A stretch of DNA of 64,000 nt from the NCBI RefSeq assembly GCF_000970305.1, contig NZ_CP009517.1:868001-932000 (forward strand), written 5' to 3'. Below, piece after piece: positions 1 through 8,921 of this stretch. The notes below the pieces were generated by a model. The model had not been told where the DNA came from. It made no database searches and worked only from the letters and a program-made list of their open reading frames with translations. Each line of letters opens with the position of its first letter. The stretch's first letter is position 1. The translations under genes and the position numbers were made by a program. Source of the stretch: Methanosarcina barkeri 3. GTDB taxonomy: Archaea; Halobacteriota; Methanosarcinia; Methanosarcinales; Methanosarcinaceae.

Positions 1-498
1 CTGGCTCGTAGGGTTAATGCGGGACCAGGCGCTGAAAAAGAAAAGACGCAGAAGATTACACATTTTTTTGTTCTCTTATTATTTATTGCCATTCTCGTTA
101 TTTCCGCACTTGACCATCGTTTTGGTTGGTCGCATGTTTCATTATATATTGTCATCCTGGGCGACATTCTTGTAATTCTGGGATTTTTTCTACTCTTTCT
201 CGTCTTCAGAGAAAATGCCTTTGCATCCGCAATCATTGAAGTAACAGCCAATCAAAAAGTAATAACAACCGGACCGTATAGTATAGTCCGGCATCCACTG
301 TATGTGAGTGGTCTCATTATAATGTTAGGCACTCCTCTCGCGCTTGGATCGTGGCGTAGCTTACTTGTATTTATTCCCCTTACGCTGGTAATTATCTGGA
401 GGCTTATTGATGAAGAAAAGTTTCTATCCAAAAATCTGCCAGGCTATGAAGAATACTGTCAAAAGGTTCGTTATAGATTAATTCCATTTTTGTGGTAA
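1..498 (+). CDS. isoprenylcysteine carboxyl methyltransferase-like membrane protein (5' end missing)
   Basis: The frame is open from the first base of the window, so the start lies to the left; 165 codons are visible. The protein has two or three hydrophobic helices, then the cytosolic-face motif GPYSIVRHPLYVSG, another hydrophobic stretch and a charged tail with DEEKFL and YEEYCQKVRYRLIPF. The G-P-Y...RHP-Y core and the E-E...Y-x-Y-x-x-V-R-Y-R-L-I-P ending are typical of the ICMT/PEMT methyltransferase superfamily, which binds S-adenosylmethionine at the membrane. In archaea the methyl acceptor is unknown, so the family is well supported but the substrate is not. Confidence 0.85.
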   Translation: MARRVNAGPGAEKEKTQKITHFFVLLLFIAILVISALDHRFGWSHVSLYIVILGDILVILGFFLLFLVFRENAFASAIIEVTANQKVITTGPYSIVRHPLYVSGLIIMLGTPLALGSWRSLLVFIPLTLVIIWRLIDEEKFLSKNLPGYEEYCQKVRYRLIPFLW

Positions 499-510
499 GT
501 CAATTCTATT

Positions 511-569
511 ATTTTCATTTTCACTTTATTTTCATTTTCACTTTATTTTCATTTTCACTTTATTTTCAT
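511..569. repeat. minisatellite, 17-bp unit, 3.5 copies
   Basis: Three perfect head-to-tail copies of ATTTTCATTTTCACTTT (511-527, 528-544, 545-561) are followed by a partial fourth copy. The array starts 12 bases after the stop codon of the methyltransferase-like gene. The T-rich top strand may double as an archaeal T-run terminator (inference). Confidence 0.95.
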
Positions 570-615
570 CAATTAATTAACTCAGCAATTAACCAAGGTT
601 TAATCACCTTGATGA

Positions 616-732
616 CAAATTCAGGAAAACATTGCGGAATTGAAGGAGATGTTCAACCAGGAGTCAGCAGTTCCATTCATCTTCAGTGAATTTTTATTTC
701 AGTATGATATCAAGCTGCTTGAAGAGATGTAA
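616..732 (+). pseudogene. C-terminal fragment of an unidentified protein
   Basis: Between a TGA at 613-615 and a TAA at 730-732 the frame encodes a protein-like acidic, amphipathic stretch that includes NIAELKEMFNQES and ends in IKLLEEM. It has no start codon or SD. It reads like the surviving tail of a deleted gene. The parent family was not recognised. Confidence 0.35.
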
Positions 733-794
733 GCCAGCGTAAATATGATTATAATGAATTATAGCTGATATATATAAAAGGGGGATTAGGTACC

Positions 795-1058
795 ATAGCG
801 AATATTAGTTTTAAGCGAGTTTCAAAAGAAAAGTTACAGCAGGAAGTTGAAGACCATATCGTTTCTGGGTGGAAGCTTAAACAGCATAACGAAAATGTAG
901 CCATTTTAACCAAACCTGGTGGGTGGGGCTCTGGGGCTGGTCATATACTGGTATTCTTGTTAACTGCCTGGCTGACTATTTTTATTGGTAATTTCATTTA
1001 TGCTTTATATTGTCGACTTACTTCCGGTAGCGAATTGCAGATTAAAGCTGATAATTAA
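795..1058 (+). CDS. small membrane protein with a probable ATA start
   Basis: The frame encodes about 87 residues: a basic N-terminus (ANISFKRVSKEKLQQEVEDH), a middle with WKLKQHNENVAILTKPGGWG, one strong transmembrane helix (HILVFLLTAWLTIFIGNFIY) and a short polar tail. It has no ATG, GTG or TTG after the upstream in-frame stop at 762-764. The codon before ANISFKR is ATA, 10 nt after a GGGGG (780-784) and 3 nt after TAGGT. Either ATA is used for initiation or the gene has just lost its ATG. I know no family. The gene stands alone between a minisatellite and the CPBP protease gene. Confidence 0.6.
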   Translation: MANISFKRVSKEKLQQEVEDHIVSGWKLKQHNENVAILTKPGGWGSGAGHILVFLLTAWLTIFIGNFIYALYCRLTSGSELQIKADN

Positions 1059-1249
1059 ATTAGATATTGTGCAATTTTTGAGATTCGTGTATTCACTTTC
1101 CGGACTTTAGATGAGACGTCACCTGTCTGATCGGAACCCGATCCCGGTGAATATTGCATTCCGATAATAGTAGTAGTAATAATCCTGGTGGCAGTTTCAA
1201 ACTTCCGAAAAGAAACGGATATTGCCGAATCAGATTGGAGAAAACAAAG

Positions 1250-1966
1250 ATGAATACATCAAGAAAACCCTGGCCTATTTCACTTGGGATTTTTACAATC
1301 TGGCTGATTGTTGTTGTAGGAGGAGGACTGCTGCAGGTTAAAGGCCAGCCCACTCAACTTGATGAACTGGTTAAAAGTCAGCTTATTTATGGAGTGCTTG
1401 CTGCAATAGTCTTTTTGTCCGGGATAATTACCTATTTTAACTGGCGGGATAAAATTGGATGGAAAAGCCTTAATAGTTCACGGAATTTGCGCCTTTTATT
1501 GTTACCTGCTCTGTTTCTTTTCATTATGCTACTGATAGTTTTATTTACAGGCCTGCCGTCACCCCGTGTACTCTTAATTGTAATTATAAACACCTTGATG
1601 GTAGGTATCAGCGAAGAGTTAATGTTTCGGGGTGTACTGTTTTATGGCGTCTCTTCATCATTTGGGGTCTGGCGTGCAGCATGGATCACAGCGGCTATCT
1701 TCGGTTTGGTTCATACGTTAAACAGCTTAATAACCGGAGATTTTAGTGCAAGCGTACTCCAGGCTTTTTTTGCAGGTATGTTTGGAGTCTGGGCAGTAGC
1801 CTTGCGGGTTCGCCTCGATACAGTCATTCCGTTAATCATCATTCACTGGCTATGGGATTGTCTGGCATTTCTTACAGGTTCCTCGGAAAGGCTAGGGCTG
1901 GTATTGTTATTCTTTTCTTTTATTTTATTCTTTTACGGCATCTGGTTATTACGAGGCTTTCGATAA
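1250..1966 (+). CDS. CPBP-family intramembrane metalloprotease
   Basis: This multi-pass membrane protein of 238 residues has the three CPBP (ABI/Rce1-like) motifs: EELMFR in GISEELMFRGVLFYG (paired glutamates plus Arg), FGLVHTLN, and HWLWD near the C-terminus. In known relatives these residues form the metal-dependent site that cleaves peptides within the membrane. The start at ATG 1250 is chosen because a GGAG lies 9 nt upstream; a TTG frame extension to 1154 has no SD and would add 32 polar residues before the first helix. The target is unknown. The gene appears monocistronic, with a palindrome immediately after it. Confidence 0.85.
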   Translation: MNTSRKPWPISLGIFTIWLIVVVGGGLLQVKGQPTQLDELVKSQLIYGVLAAIVFLSGIITYFNWRDKIGWKSLNSSRNLRLLLLPALFLFIMLLIVLFTGLPSPRVLLIVIINTLMVGISEELMFRGVLFYGVSSSFGVWRAAWITAAIFGLVHTLNSLITGDFSASVLQAFFAGMFGVWAVALRVRLDTVIPLIIIHWLWDCLAFLTGSSERLGLVLLFFSFILFFYGIWLLRGFR

Positions 1967-1998
1967 ACCGTTGCGCCGAAACCGTTGCGCCGGTTTAT
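1963..1998. terminator. palindrome overlapping the CPBP stop codon
   Basis: ATAAACCG (1963-1970) pairs with CGGTTTAT (1991-1998). The loop holds the second of two tandem copies of AAACCGTTGCGCCG-like sequence. It starts inside the stop codon of the CPBP gene. There is no clear T-run after it, so it may act as an mRNA 3'-end structure rather than a terminator. Confidence 0.5.
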
Positions 1999-2050
1999 CA
2001 CGCCGATAGGGTTTGGGAATAAGGTACTCAAACTTAAACGTTTCTTGGGG

Positions 2051-2206
2051 TTTTCGCTCAAGCCTTTTTTTAAAAGGCTTGCGGTCAAGCAGTTTTTTGA
2101 AAAGGCTTGTGATCACACTGTCATAATGTTTTTGAGTTAGCAGTTGTTTTCGCTCAAGCCTTTTTTAAAAGGCTTGCGGGCAAGCAGTTTTTTTAAAAGG
2201 CTTGAG
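2051..2206. repeat. two direct copies of a 58-bp hairpin-forming repeat
   Basis: A block beginning TTTTCGCTCAAGCC occurs at 2051-2108 and again at 2147-2206. Each copy contains CAAGCCTTTTTT paired with AAAAGGCTTG, followed by CAAGCAG, a T-run and another AAAAGGCTTG, so several alternative hairpins are possible. The block lies between the convergent CPBP and dipeptidase genes and could serve as a two-way terminator. Confidence 0.85.
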
Positions 2207-2249
2207 TTTCAAGTACAGGTGAATACTACGCATACTGGATGAAAGGACC

Positions 2250-3770
2250 TTAGCAATAAGTTTTAAACAGGTTTTCCAGGAATATCCAGACTTTCTCTAT
2301 AGAAGGAATGAAGATTTTTTCCGAAGGGGAATGCGCATCTTTGATTGTCGGCCCAAAAGAAATCATTTCCATACCTTCATGCGCCGAGCCGATTATTCCG
2401 CATTCAAGTCCTGCGTGAATTACTTCAACCTCAGGTTCTTTCCCAAAAGTTTCGGTATAAACTTGCTTGCATTTTAAGAGTAGTTCAGATTTCAGGTCAG
2501 GTTCCCAGGCAGGATATTTGGGTTCATATTCAACCCATGCGCCTGCGAGTTTTGCGACTGCTTCTACTTTTTTACTAATTTCATCCAGTCTGAGATTATT
2601 TGAACTGCGCTGGCTTGATACGATCATCACCTCGTTTTCAACTGTTCGCACTGTTGCAAGATTGTTTGAGGTTTCGACAAGTCCCTGAATATTATCCGAC
2701 ATCCTGTAAACCCCATGAGGCAGCCCCAGAATCAGTTTTTCAAGTTTTTCTTCGGTCTCTGGTGAAAAGAACCTAATACAAGGCACTTCCTCTCTACGTA
2801 TCTTATCTTCTGCAACTTCAAAGATTATTTCTCTATTAATTTCTTCAAGATTCAAAATAAGTCCAGGATCAGTTTTTGCATATTCAGCTTTAAACGCATG
2901 CCTGAGATTTGATACGGTTTTTTCGGCCTTTTCGCGTTTTTCCCTGTGAAGTACAACAAAGGCTTCTGCAGTACTGGGAATTGCATTATGGACACTTCCT
3001 CCGTTCATCAGGACAAGTCTTATATTTTCTGTCCCAAGCTTTTTCCTGAGTTCGGTCAGTGCCAGGAAGAGCAGCTGTATTCCGTTTGCGCGCTGTTTGT
3101 TGATTTCAACTCCGGAATGTCCGCCTTCCAGACCTTCAACCGAGAGTCTGAAAAACCTGAATAAATCTTCTTTTTTGAAGTCAAATTCTTCCCACTCAAC
3201 AGGAAGTGTAATTAGCGAATTCTGCCCGCCTGCACACCCTATTATAAAAATACCTTCATCCTCGGAGTCAAGGTTCAAAAGTATTTTTCCTTCAAAAAAG
3301 CCAGTCTCAAGTCCTCTCGCTCCTGTTAAGCCTGTTTCTTCATCCACCGTAAAAAGCAGCTCTAGTGGAGGATGCCCGATTTCTCCTTTCTCCCCTGCTT
3401 CTGCCAGCACCAGCCCGAGTGCAAGGGCAATTCCGTCATCAGCACCTATGGAAGTTCCATCTCCCCGCATCCAGTCCCCATCGCAAATGCATCTTATAGG
3501 GTCTCTGGAAAAGTCGTGTCCGGAATCCTTACATTTCTCGCAGACCATATCCATATGCCCCTGCAGAATAAATGTGGTAGAGTTCTCATATCCGGCTGTT
3601 GCAGGAACTTTGATAAGTACATTGTTTAAAGAATCGGTTTTTGTCTCAAAACCTCTGGACCGGCTCCACTCCTGTAGCCAGGTTGAAATCTGTTCTTCAT
3701 GCTTTGAACGTCTCGGGATTTTATTGATTTCTTCGAAGACTTCGAGGATCTGTTGAGTTTTCGGGTGCAT
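2250..3770 (-). CDS. pepD: aminoacyl-histidine dipeptidase (M20 family)
   Basis: This cytosolic zinc dipeptidase of 506 residues matches the usual length of PepD (about 485-505), which cleaves Xaa-His and other dipeptides. M20 metal-site motifs appear in order: QGHMDMVCEK (about residue 69), GADDGIALALG (about 107), FTVDEETGLTGA (catalytic Glu-Glu), LLNLDSEDEG, and a C-terminal HAGLECGII that supplies the last ligand. The middle domain has GGHSGVEINKQRAN and LNGGSVHNAIPS-like features of the dimerisation lid. The start ATG at 3770 gives the normal N-terminus (HPKTQQILEVFEEINKIPR). It is convergent with the CPBP gene and alone in its transcript. Confidence 0.93.
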   Translation of the reverse strand: MHPKTQQILEVFEEINKIPRRSKHEEQISTWLQEWSRSRGFETKTDSLNNVLIKVPATAGYENSTTFILQGHMDMVCEKCKDSGHDFSRDPIRCICDGDWMRGDGTSIGADDGIALALGLVLAEAGEKGEIGHPPLELLFTVDEETGLTGARGLETGFFEGKILLNLDSEDEGIFIIGCAGGQNSLITLPVEWEEFDFKKEDLFRFFRLSVEGLEGGHSGVEINKQRANGIQLLFLALTELRKKLGTENIRLVLMNGGSVHNAIPSTAEAFVVLHREKREKAEKTVSNLRHAFKAEYAKTDPGLILNLEEINREIIFEVAEDKIRREEVPCIRFFSPETEEKLEKLILGLPHGVYRMSDNIQGLVETSNNLATVRTVENEVMIVSSQRSSNNLRLDEISKKVEAVAKLAGAWVEYEPKYPAWEPDLKSELLLKCKQVYTETFGKEPEVEVIHAGLECGIIGSAHEGMEMISFGPTIKDAHSPSEKIFIPSIEKVWIFLENLFKTYC

Positions 3771-4532
3771 AGGGATCAGTTTTTAGTTTTTTACAAGAAT
3801 CTATTATAGGGTTCTTTCCAGGATTGTCTTCAGGAATTCTTGTTTGTGATCAAGGTTATTATTAGGGCTATCAAGGTGATATTTGTTAGTTTACGGATTC
3901 ACATATTTTTATAATTTATTGAAAAACGTCATGCAATTTGAGTAATATACCCAAATTATACTTATTCAGTTTTAGTTTTCAGATTATATTGAGTTATTGC
4001 TTTACACTCTGATCAAAGTTTCAAATTTTAAGCTTGATGAGTATAATATAGTAATGTTAACATTCCGATACAAACAATTGATCAAGAGAGGATAGATCAA
4101 GGCTATGAATGTCTTAAATTGGCTTAAAATCAGTTAAATAACTGGATTATGAAGATCAGTTGCTGAAAACTGTAAAAAGGGTAATTCTCAGTCTGGTAAG
4201 AAAAGTGCTTTCGCTTTTTTGTCAGGTTTGAGTGATGAACTTACTACTCTTTAGCTCTGTCTTTTCATTTGTTATTCGGCCTTAGAAACCCTAAACGGTA
4301 TATTTTTATAAAAATATTTTAAATTAAAAGTTATGTAAAAATTTTCCAATTTATCATACACTAAATGTTTTTAAATAAATATGTAGAGTCGAGTTTGTGA
4401 TGTTGCATCAATCTTCGAAGACCTTACTAATCTGAGTATTTACAACCTATTCGATACTTCATTTTGCTGTTAACGCGATACCGGGTTTAAGTTAAGCTAA
4501 CGAAAACAAATTTCCAGAGGACTAATGCCTCC
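3771..4532. other. intergenic, 760 bp
   Basis: AT-rich DNA between the dipeptidase promoter side and the 3' end of the stress-protein gene. I saw no ORF with an SD, no RNA gene and no clear repeat. The part near 3771-3900 should hold the dipeptidase promoter. Confidence 0.6.
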
Positions 4533-4976
4533 TTATTTTCTACTTTTTATAGCCAATACCGGGCAATCAGCATTTCTTATTACCTCATCGGCAACGCTAC
4601 CTAACAAAAACCTTTCAATACCACTTTTCCCCTGCGTTCCGACAACAATAAGATCAACAGCTTTTTGTTCTGCAAATTCGGTGATTACACGGGCTGGCCT
4701 GCCAGATAGTATAAAGGTTTCCAGATTCACACCCTGTGCACTTTCTTTTACCCGATTAACTGCTTCTTCTCCCTCATCTCTGATTCTTCTGTAAAGATTC
4801 TCTGCAATTGGAACTTCAACTGCAGATTTCATCAGGCTCTCGTCCATTACATAGACAGCGTAGACTGTGGACCCGCATGCACGGGCAATTTTTACTGCTT
4901 CTTCAACCGCAGACTTATTTTTTTCAGATCCATCAGTAGCTATCAGTATTTTTTCGAATAACTTTGAGTTAGTCAT
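4533..4976 (-). CDS. universal stress protein, UspA family
   Basis: This single-domain USP of 147 residues starts with the ILIATDGSEKNKSAVEEAVKIA strand-loop-helix and ends with the ATP-binding signature G-2x-G-9x-G-S (GTQGKSGIERFLLGS), then NADCPVLAIK. This signature marks the ATP-binding subgroup; such proteins form dimers and modulate stress responses, but the specific role here is unknown. An AGGAAAT-type SD precedes the ATG. The gene stands alone, with a 760-bp spacer downstream. Confidence 0.93.
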   Translation of the reverse strand: MTNSKLFEKILIATDGSEKNKSAVEEAVKIARACGSTVYAVYVMDESLMKSAVEVPIAENLYRRIRDEGEEAVNRVKESAQGVNLETFILSGRPARVITEFAEQKAVDLIVVGTQGKSGIERFLLGSVADEVIRNADCPVLAIKSRK

Positions 4977-5153
4977 AAACTATTTCCTGCTGGCTAGTTG
5001 CCGTTCAATCTTGGTTTATTTTTTGAATTAAAAAAGAAGGGAATCAAGATAAAAATTACGGAATAAGCCTATCCCAGGACTAATATTAGATTCATAATTT
5101 AAGTAATAGTTATTCCGTGAAACTGATGATGCTCTATGGGAGTTCATAAAACC

Positions 5154-5351
5154 CTATTTACCTTCATATAAACCGCATACAGGAAGGTCACGTGCAGATG
5201 TAGGGAAGGCATAAACGCCTGTGCGAGAGTAGTAGGGAACCAGGATGTTCCTGTCAGGATATTTATAGTCTCCGGGCTGATTGTAGCAGTGACTGTTTGT
5301 CGGAAAGCCAGTCCGAAAGTACCAGTGTTTAGACTTCAAAACTGCATTCAT
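5154..5351 (-). CDS. doubtful small ORF, unknown
   Basis: This 65-codon frame is rich in Tyr, Pro and Arg (for example [11 protein letters not shown]) and opens with ATG, but has no convincing SD. It lies in the otherwise empty 495-bp gap between the USP and the barrel-like secreted protein genes. The composition does not resemble a membrane or DNA-binding protein. It may be chance or a transposon remnant. Apart from it and the hairpin at 5400-5427, I see nothing in 4977-5471. Confidence 0.2.
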   Translation of the reverse strand: MNAVLKSKHWYFRTGFPTNSHCYNQPGDYKYPDRNILVPYYSRTGVYAFPTSARDLPVCGLYEGK

Positions 5352-5399
5352 ATAAGGATAGGCAGATAGTAAGCTAAAAAATCGATAGTAATAAAAGAA

Positions 5400-5427
5400 A
5401 GTTAACAGAAAGATTAATCTGTTAACT
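5400..5427 (-). terminator. perfect 10-bp hairpin downstream of the barrel-like protein gene
   Basis: AGTTAACAGA (5400-5409) and TCTGTTAACT (5418-5427) form an uninterrupted 10-bp stem with an 8-nt loop. It lies 45 bp beyond the stop codon of the minus-strand gene at 5472. Its position suggests transcript termination or 3'-end protection. Confidence 0.6.
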
Positions 5428-5471
5428 CTCTGTGAAAGAACCCGGACCGAACATTTGGTATCAGTAAGAGC

Positions 5472-6692
5472 TTATTTATTACCAGCATCATTCGCTTTTA
5501 ACTGGTAAAAGTGATACTCGTACGGTTGCCAGGTATCTTTGATGGTTCCGTCAGTGACAGCCACGGTTCTGTTCTCCCATAAGACATCATACGTTCCGTT
5601 TGGCACGCCGGTAATTGTTGCATTATTTGCCGTACAATCTGCTTCAGTAAAATCAAGCATACTTGACGATGCAACTAACTTTCTACCGTCTACGTCAGTA
5701 AATATGTAGGCTGTAACTGCAGAAATTGTGCCACCTGGGTCTGAGGTAATATTTCTCGTGCCGCTAGTTACGTTTGTTGTAAGAAGCGTCCGGTCGTCAT
5801 TCATAATCCAGGGCCAGACCTGTTCATACTTTGGCTTAAAGTCGGCCCATCCAGCATAGTTTGGAGTATCGGCTGCATACTTATAAGCATATGAGAAAAC
5901 CCCCTGCGCTCCACCTAAAATTCCCATCACAATCTGGCTTTGATGACGATCAGCCACTTTTTGCTCAGTATCCAGATCCGGATCGGAAGCATTTACCTTA
6001 ATAGCCTGACCAAAGGCTTCTGTTGTTACATATACTGTTCTTCCTGCTTTTTTCCAGTCAGGAGCATTGGCAATGAGATTTCCATATACCCAGGCATGCG
6101 GGCGTTCAGGATGAAACTTCGTGTAGGTAGTAAAGTAACAAACGTCAAGGCCTGGAATAAATTCCTCATCATCGATATTGGCCATATCGCCCAGATAATC
6201 TCCAGCAACAGCATTGGGGAAGTATTTCTTCATAGCTGTACGCATGGTGATAAGTGTTGAAGGACTTCCTTCCTCGTCAGGGAAATAGACACCATAAAAA
6301 TCATTGTCCGTAACCCCCATATCCTTGACTGATTTCCAGAAACTCTCAGAAGCCATCTGAGGGCCGCTAGTAGCTACTAAATATTTTGAAATTCCAAGCT
6401 CTTTGCCTCTGTTTATGTTATCAACAAATTGCTGTGGAGTTATAGAAGTTTTCCATCCAAAGTGAACAAGCGTAGCGTTATCTTCTAAAAATTGAGTGCC
6501 AGTTTCCCATCCCATCATCCCATATGCAGGGGCTGTACCACGCGGATAAGGAAATTCATTACTGGTTAAGGAATCATTCTGCGAAGCATTTTGCTCGCTG
6601 GACGCTAACGCAGCCGATGAACCTAGAATTAGAAAACAAATCAGGACTGCTGAAGTGAAAAACATTAAGTATAAACTATCTTTATTTTTCAT
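5472..6692 (-). CDS. secreted protein, glycoside-hydrolase-like barrel (inferred)
   Basis: A 406-residue exported protein. A Lys-rich N-terminus and hydrophobic core (about residues 8-30, ending SSAALASS) form a signal peptide. The mature part opens with YPRGTAPAYGMMGWETG and contains alternating strand/helix segments with acidic and aromatic residues: DFYGVYFPDEEGSPS, GLDVCYFTTYTKFHPER, VYVTTEAFGQ, GGAQGVFSYAYKY. These resemble a TIM-barrel glycosidase. A C-terminal beta domain (about 310-395) follows. Catalytic residues are not certain. The SD GGGGGATGG precedes the ATG. There is no C-terminal anchor, so the protein is probably released or wall-associated. Confidence 0.7.
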   Translation of the reverse strand: MKNKDSLYLMFFTSAVLICFLILGSSAALASSEQNASQNDSLTSNEFPYPRGTAPAYGMMGWETGTQFLEDNATLVHFGWKTSITPQQFVDNINRGKELGISKYLVATSGPQMASESFWKSVKDMGVTDNDFYGVYFPDEEGSPSTLITMRTAMKKYFPNAVAGDYLGDMANIDDEEFIPGLDVCYFTTYTKFHPERPHAWVYGNLIANAPDWKKAGRTVYVTTEAFGQAIKVNASDPDLDTEQKVADRHQSQIVMGILGGAQGVFSYAYKYAADTPNYAGWADFKPKYEQVWPWIMNDDRTLLTTNVTSGTRNITSDPGGTISAVTAYIFTDVDGRKLVASSSMLDFTEADCTANNATITGVPNGTYDVLWENRTVAVTDGTIKDTWQPYEYHFYQLKANDAGNK

Positions 6693-7219
6693 CTATTTCC
6701 ATCCCCCATTCCCTATTTGGTCGTGTATGTAAGTTATCCAGTGATTAACTATAAAATTAGATGATATTTATAACTGCAGGTGTATGCTCTATCGATTATA
6801 AACCTATTTGAAAAGTATAAATGTTATGTTGTAAAAAATATAAATGTTATGTTGTAAAAAGTATAAATGTTATGTTGTAAAAAGTAATGGAATACTATAA
6901 AATAGCTCATTTTCTGCTATTCGCTTAACGCTGTTTTTAACGAATACTTTTAATGAATTATTAAAAAGTACTGCCTGGTAATTTCACTATTTTAATGAAT
7001 CATTAAAAAAGATACTACTTGGTAATGCAGGCATTTAGATACAATCTCTGCATTGGAAATAATAAAATTCTATTTTTGATGAAAAAAGAGGATACAGAAG
7101 AGATCAAAAGTTTAAGGAACGATAGGTACGTTGCTTATCAACATGACATAAATATCTATCTTCTGACCCTTAATCCTCAGTTCAACAAACTCTATTTCAG
7201 AATGCAGTCCGTTCTTGGC
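6693..7219. other. intergenic with minisatellite and a duplicated block
   Basis: This gap holds the 23-bp minisatellite (6811-6880) and an imperfect duplication in which TTTAATGAAT...ACTGCCTGGTAAT near 6949-6982 recurs as TTTAATGAATC...CTACTTGGTAAT near 6993-7026. A 77-codon plus-strand frame from 7019 overlaps the secreted-protein gene and lacks an SD, so I do not call it. Confidence 0.6.
6811..6880. repeat. minisatellite, 23-bp unit, 3 copies
   Basis: Three head-to-tail copies of a 23-bp unit contain GTATAAATGTTATGTTGT, at 6811-6832, 6833-6855 and 6856-6878. The first lacks one A and the second has ATATAAAT in place of GTATAAAT. The array lies in the promoter-side spacer of the 5472-6692 gene. 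Confidence 0.9.
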
Positions 7220-7915
7220 TTACTTTTTTCTGACCTTCCAACCACTGTATAGACAAACCAGGCTCCCTAATAATTCGAAACCTGGAGTTGAGTTAACCTT
7301 ACTCGATTTATTTCCGTTCGAGTCTTTTATATTAGAAGCACTATCATTAACAGAGTTTTCATCTGTCTCAGTCAAGCCTTGAGATTCAAAATCATTCAGA
7401 GTTAGATCGTTTTCACGCATGAACACGATAGGAACTTCCTTAACTCCCATACTGCTTGCTTTTGAGTCAATAATCTGATAGTACTCGTCCAATAAAGACT
7501 TATTAATTTTCGAAGTATTGTTAACAGTTATCTCTATAACACCATCAAAGGTTATACCAGAAGTCACAATAGGGCCAAGTGGATCAAAATACTTCGAATT
7601 TTCCTGGTTTTGCATAAAACTTGCAGTATATAATTGGTCCAGTATGTTACCAAGGGTGTCAATCCATTGATATCTCTCCTCCGAAGTTGTAAAAGCGGGT
7701 ATGCTTCCATATGCGGCAACACAATTCGGGTCATTTTTCAGTTTATCCAGAGTTTCCGGGCCAAAGGTAAGCTCCATAGTCATGTTTTCTTGTGTAGTCT
7801 CACTTCCTTGTGTAGTCTCATTTTCTTGTGCACTTACTACCGAAACTAACAAGATGGCTGCAAGTAATATTGTTGTAAATACTGCACCTGTTCCAAGTTT
7901 TTTCTTTATTGTCAT
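7220..7915 (-). CDS. secreted protein with PGF-CTERM sorting tail
   Basis: A 231-residue protein with an N-terminal signal peptide (about 1-29, ending SVVSAQ), then a Thr/Glu/Asn-rich linker and a small globular domain (about 48-170) with MELTFGPETLDKLKNDPNC and a strand pattern around GVIEITVNNTS. A Ser/Asn-rich spacer leads to STPGFELLGSLVCLYSG, then basic WKVRKK. The P-G-F motif, hydrophobic helix and basic end are the PGF-CTERM signal, processed by an archaeosortase and replaced by a lipid anchor in related archaea. The SD AGAGGT precedes the ATG. The function of the globular part is unknown; it is probably displayed on the S-layer. Confidence 0.8.
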   Translation of the reverse strand: MTIKKKLGTGAVFTTILLAAILLVSVVSAQENETTQGSETTQENMTMELTFGPETLDKLKNDPNCVAAYGSIPAFTTSEERYQWIDTLGNILDQLYTASFMQNQENSKYFDPLGPIVTSGITFDGVIEITVNNTSKINKSLLDEYYQIIDSKASSMGVKEVPIVFMRENDLTLNDFESQGLTETDENSVNDSASNIKDSNGNKSSKVNSTPGFELLGSLVCLYSGWKVRKK

Positions 7916-8520
7916 CTACTCTTTACCTCTTTTCTTTTACTCAAGAGGCAGGGATACAAGCCTTAAATACTCTAAAAATTATCATTTCTTGCCTCTCTAT
8001 ATTGGTTTCAAATTTAGTTTGACAGATATATTTGAACTCTGTATATTACTTTTAAGGCATTTTTTATAAACTTTCTGTGCAAACTATCACTTCCTGTGCA
8101 AACTATCGAATTATACTACTTTACAACTATTTTTAATTACGCAATTGAATAATATCTACCTCATCTTTTGTTTTATATTATTTCACGGTAGTAAGGCGAT
8201 TTCTAAAACCAATAAATTTTAAGGAGATGCCCCCAGGTGCTTGAGACTAAAATCTAAAGATTATAAAGATTCGCTGCCTTTTCTGATAGCACTTTGAGGT
8301 ATTAACCTGAAAAAATAATTTTTGAAATAGAAGAATACTTTCAACTTACTTGGCAAAGTACTATAAATTTTAGGCAACTTTTGGAATTAAAGGTGAATAC
8401 AATGTAATGAGCTTCAAAAGACTAACTAAATGTACTCAATGCTTTGAATAACTTAAAACAGTTACTCGCCTAAAACTTCGAAATTTGTTTATATTTTATA
8501 AAACTGTTTACGGAAGGTAT
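7916..8520. other. intergenic, 600 bp, divergent promoters
   Basis: The spacer between the divergent PGF-CTERM protein gene and the DUF3795-like gene is AT-rich. The only repeat seen is a short tandem CTGTGCAAACTATC pair near 8074-8110. No gene or RNA was found. Confidence 0.55.
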
Positions 8521-8805
8521 ATGATGATTTGTGTATGTGGAGTAAATTGTGATGAGTGCCTTCGTCTGAATGATGGATGCACCGGTTGTGATGCACTTGA
8601 AGGCAAAGTATTCTGGACTCAGCATATCTGTACTGATATCTGCCCTGTTTACAAATGCGTTAAGGAAAAAGGTTATCAAAACTGCGGCGATTGTTCTCAA
8701 ATTCCCTGCGAACTTTGGGTTTCTTTAAAGGATCCTTCCTTGAGTGAAGAGGAACATCAAAAATCAATTCAAGGCAGACTTCTCGTACTGAAAAAACTAA
8801 GGTGA
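8521..8805 (+). CDS. Cys-rich DUF3795-like protein
   Basis: A small soluble protein of about 94 residues begins MMICVCGVNCDEC, continues with GCTGCDAL, HICTDICPVYKCV and NCGDCSQIPCELW, and ends with a charged helix (LSEEEHQKSIQGRL). Regular Cys pairs near the N-terminus match DUF3795, a methanogen- and clostridia-rich family thought to bind metal. GGAAGGT at 8512-8518 supports the ATG at 8521 or the one at 8524; a longer frame from 8485 has no SD. No operon partners; the role is unknown. Confidence 0.8.
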   Translation: MMICVCGVNCDECLRLNDGCTGCDALEGKVFWTQHICTDICPVYKCVKEKGYQNCGDCSQIPCELWVSLKDPSLSEEEHQKSIQGRLLVLKKLR

Positions 8806-8921
8806 ACTTCAGATTGAACTTAAATTCATAAGAAGCATCATAAAAGGAGTCGATAAACAAAAAAAAGTTGATGTAACCACTTGAAAGTTTCAGTGTTATC
8901 TTAATCGTTTTTTACTGATTT

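Noticed and set aside
3097-3756. 219-codon plus-strand ORF opposite pepD
   Set aside because: It is an antisense shadow of the dipeptidase gene, Ser/Pro-rich with no SD.
7019-7252. 77-codon plus-strand ORF
   Set aside because: It has no SD, overlaps the 3' end of the PGF-CTERM protein gene and starts inside a duplicated non-coding block.
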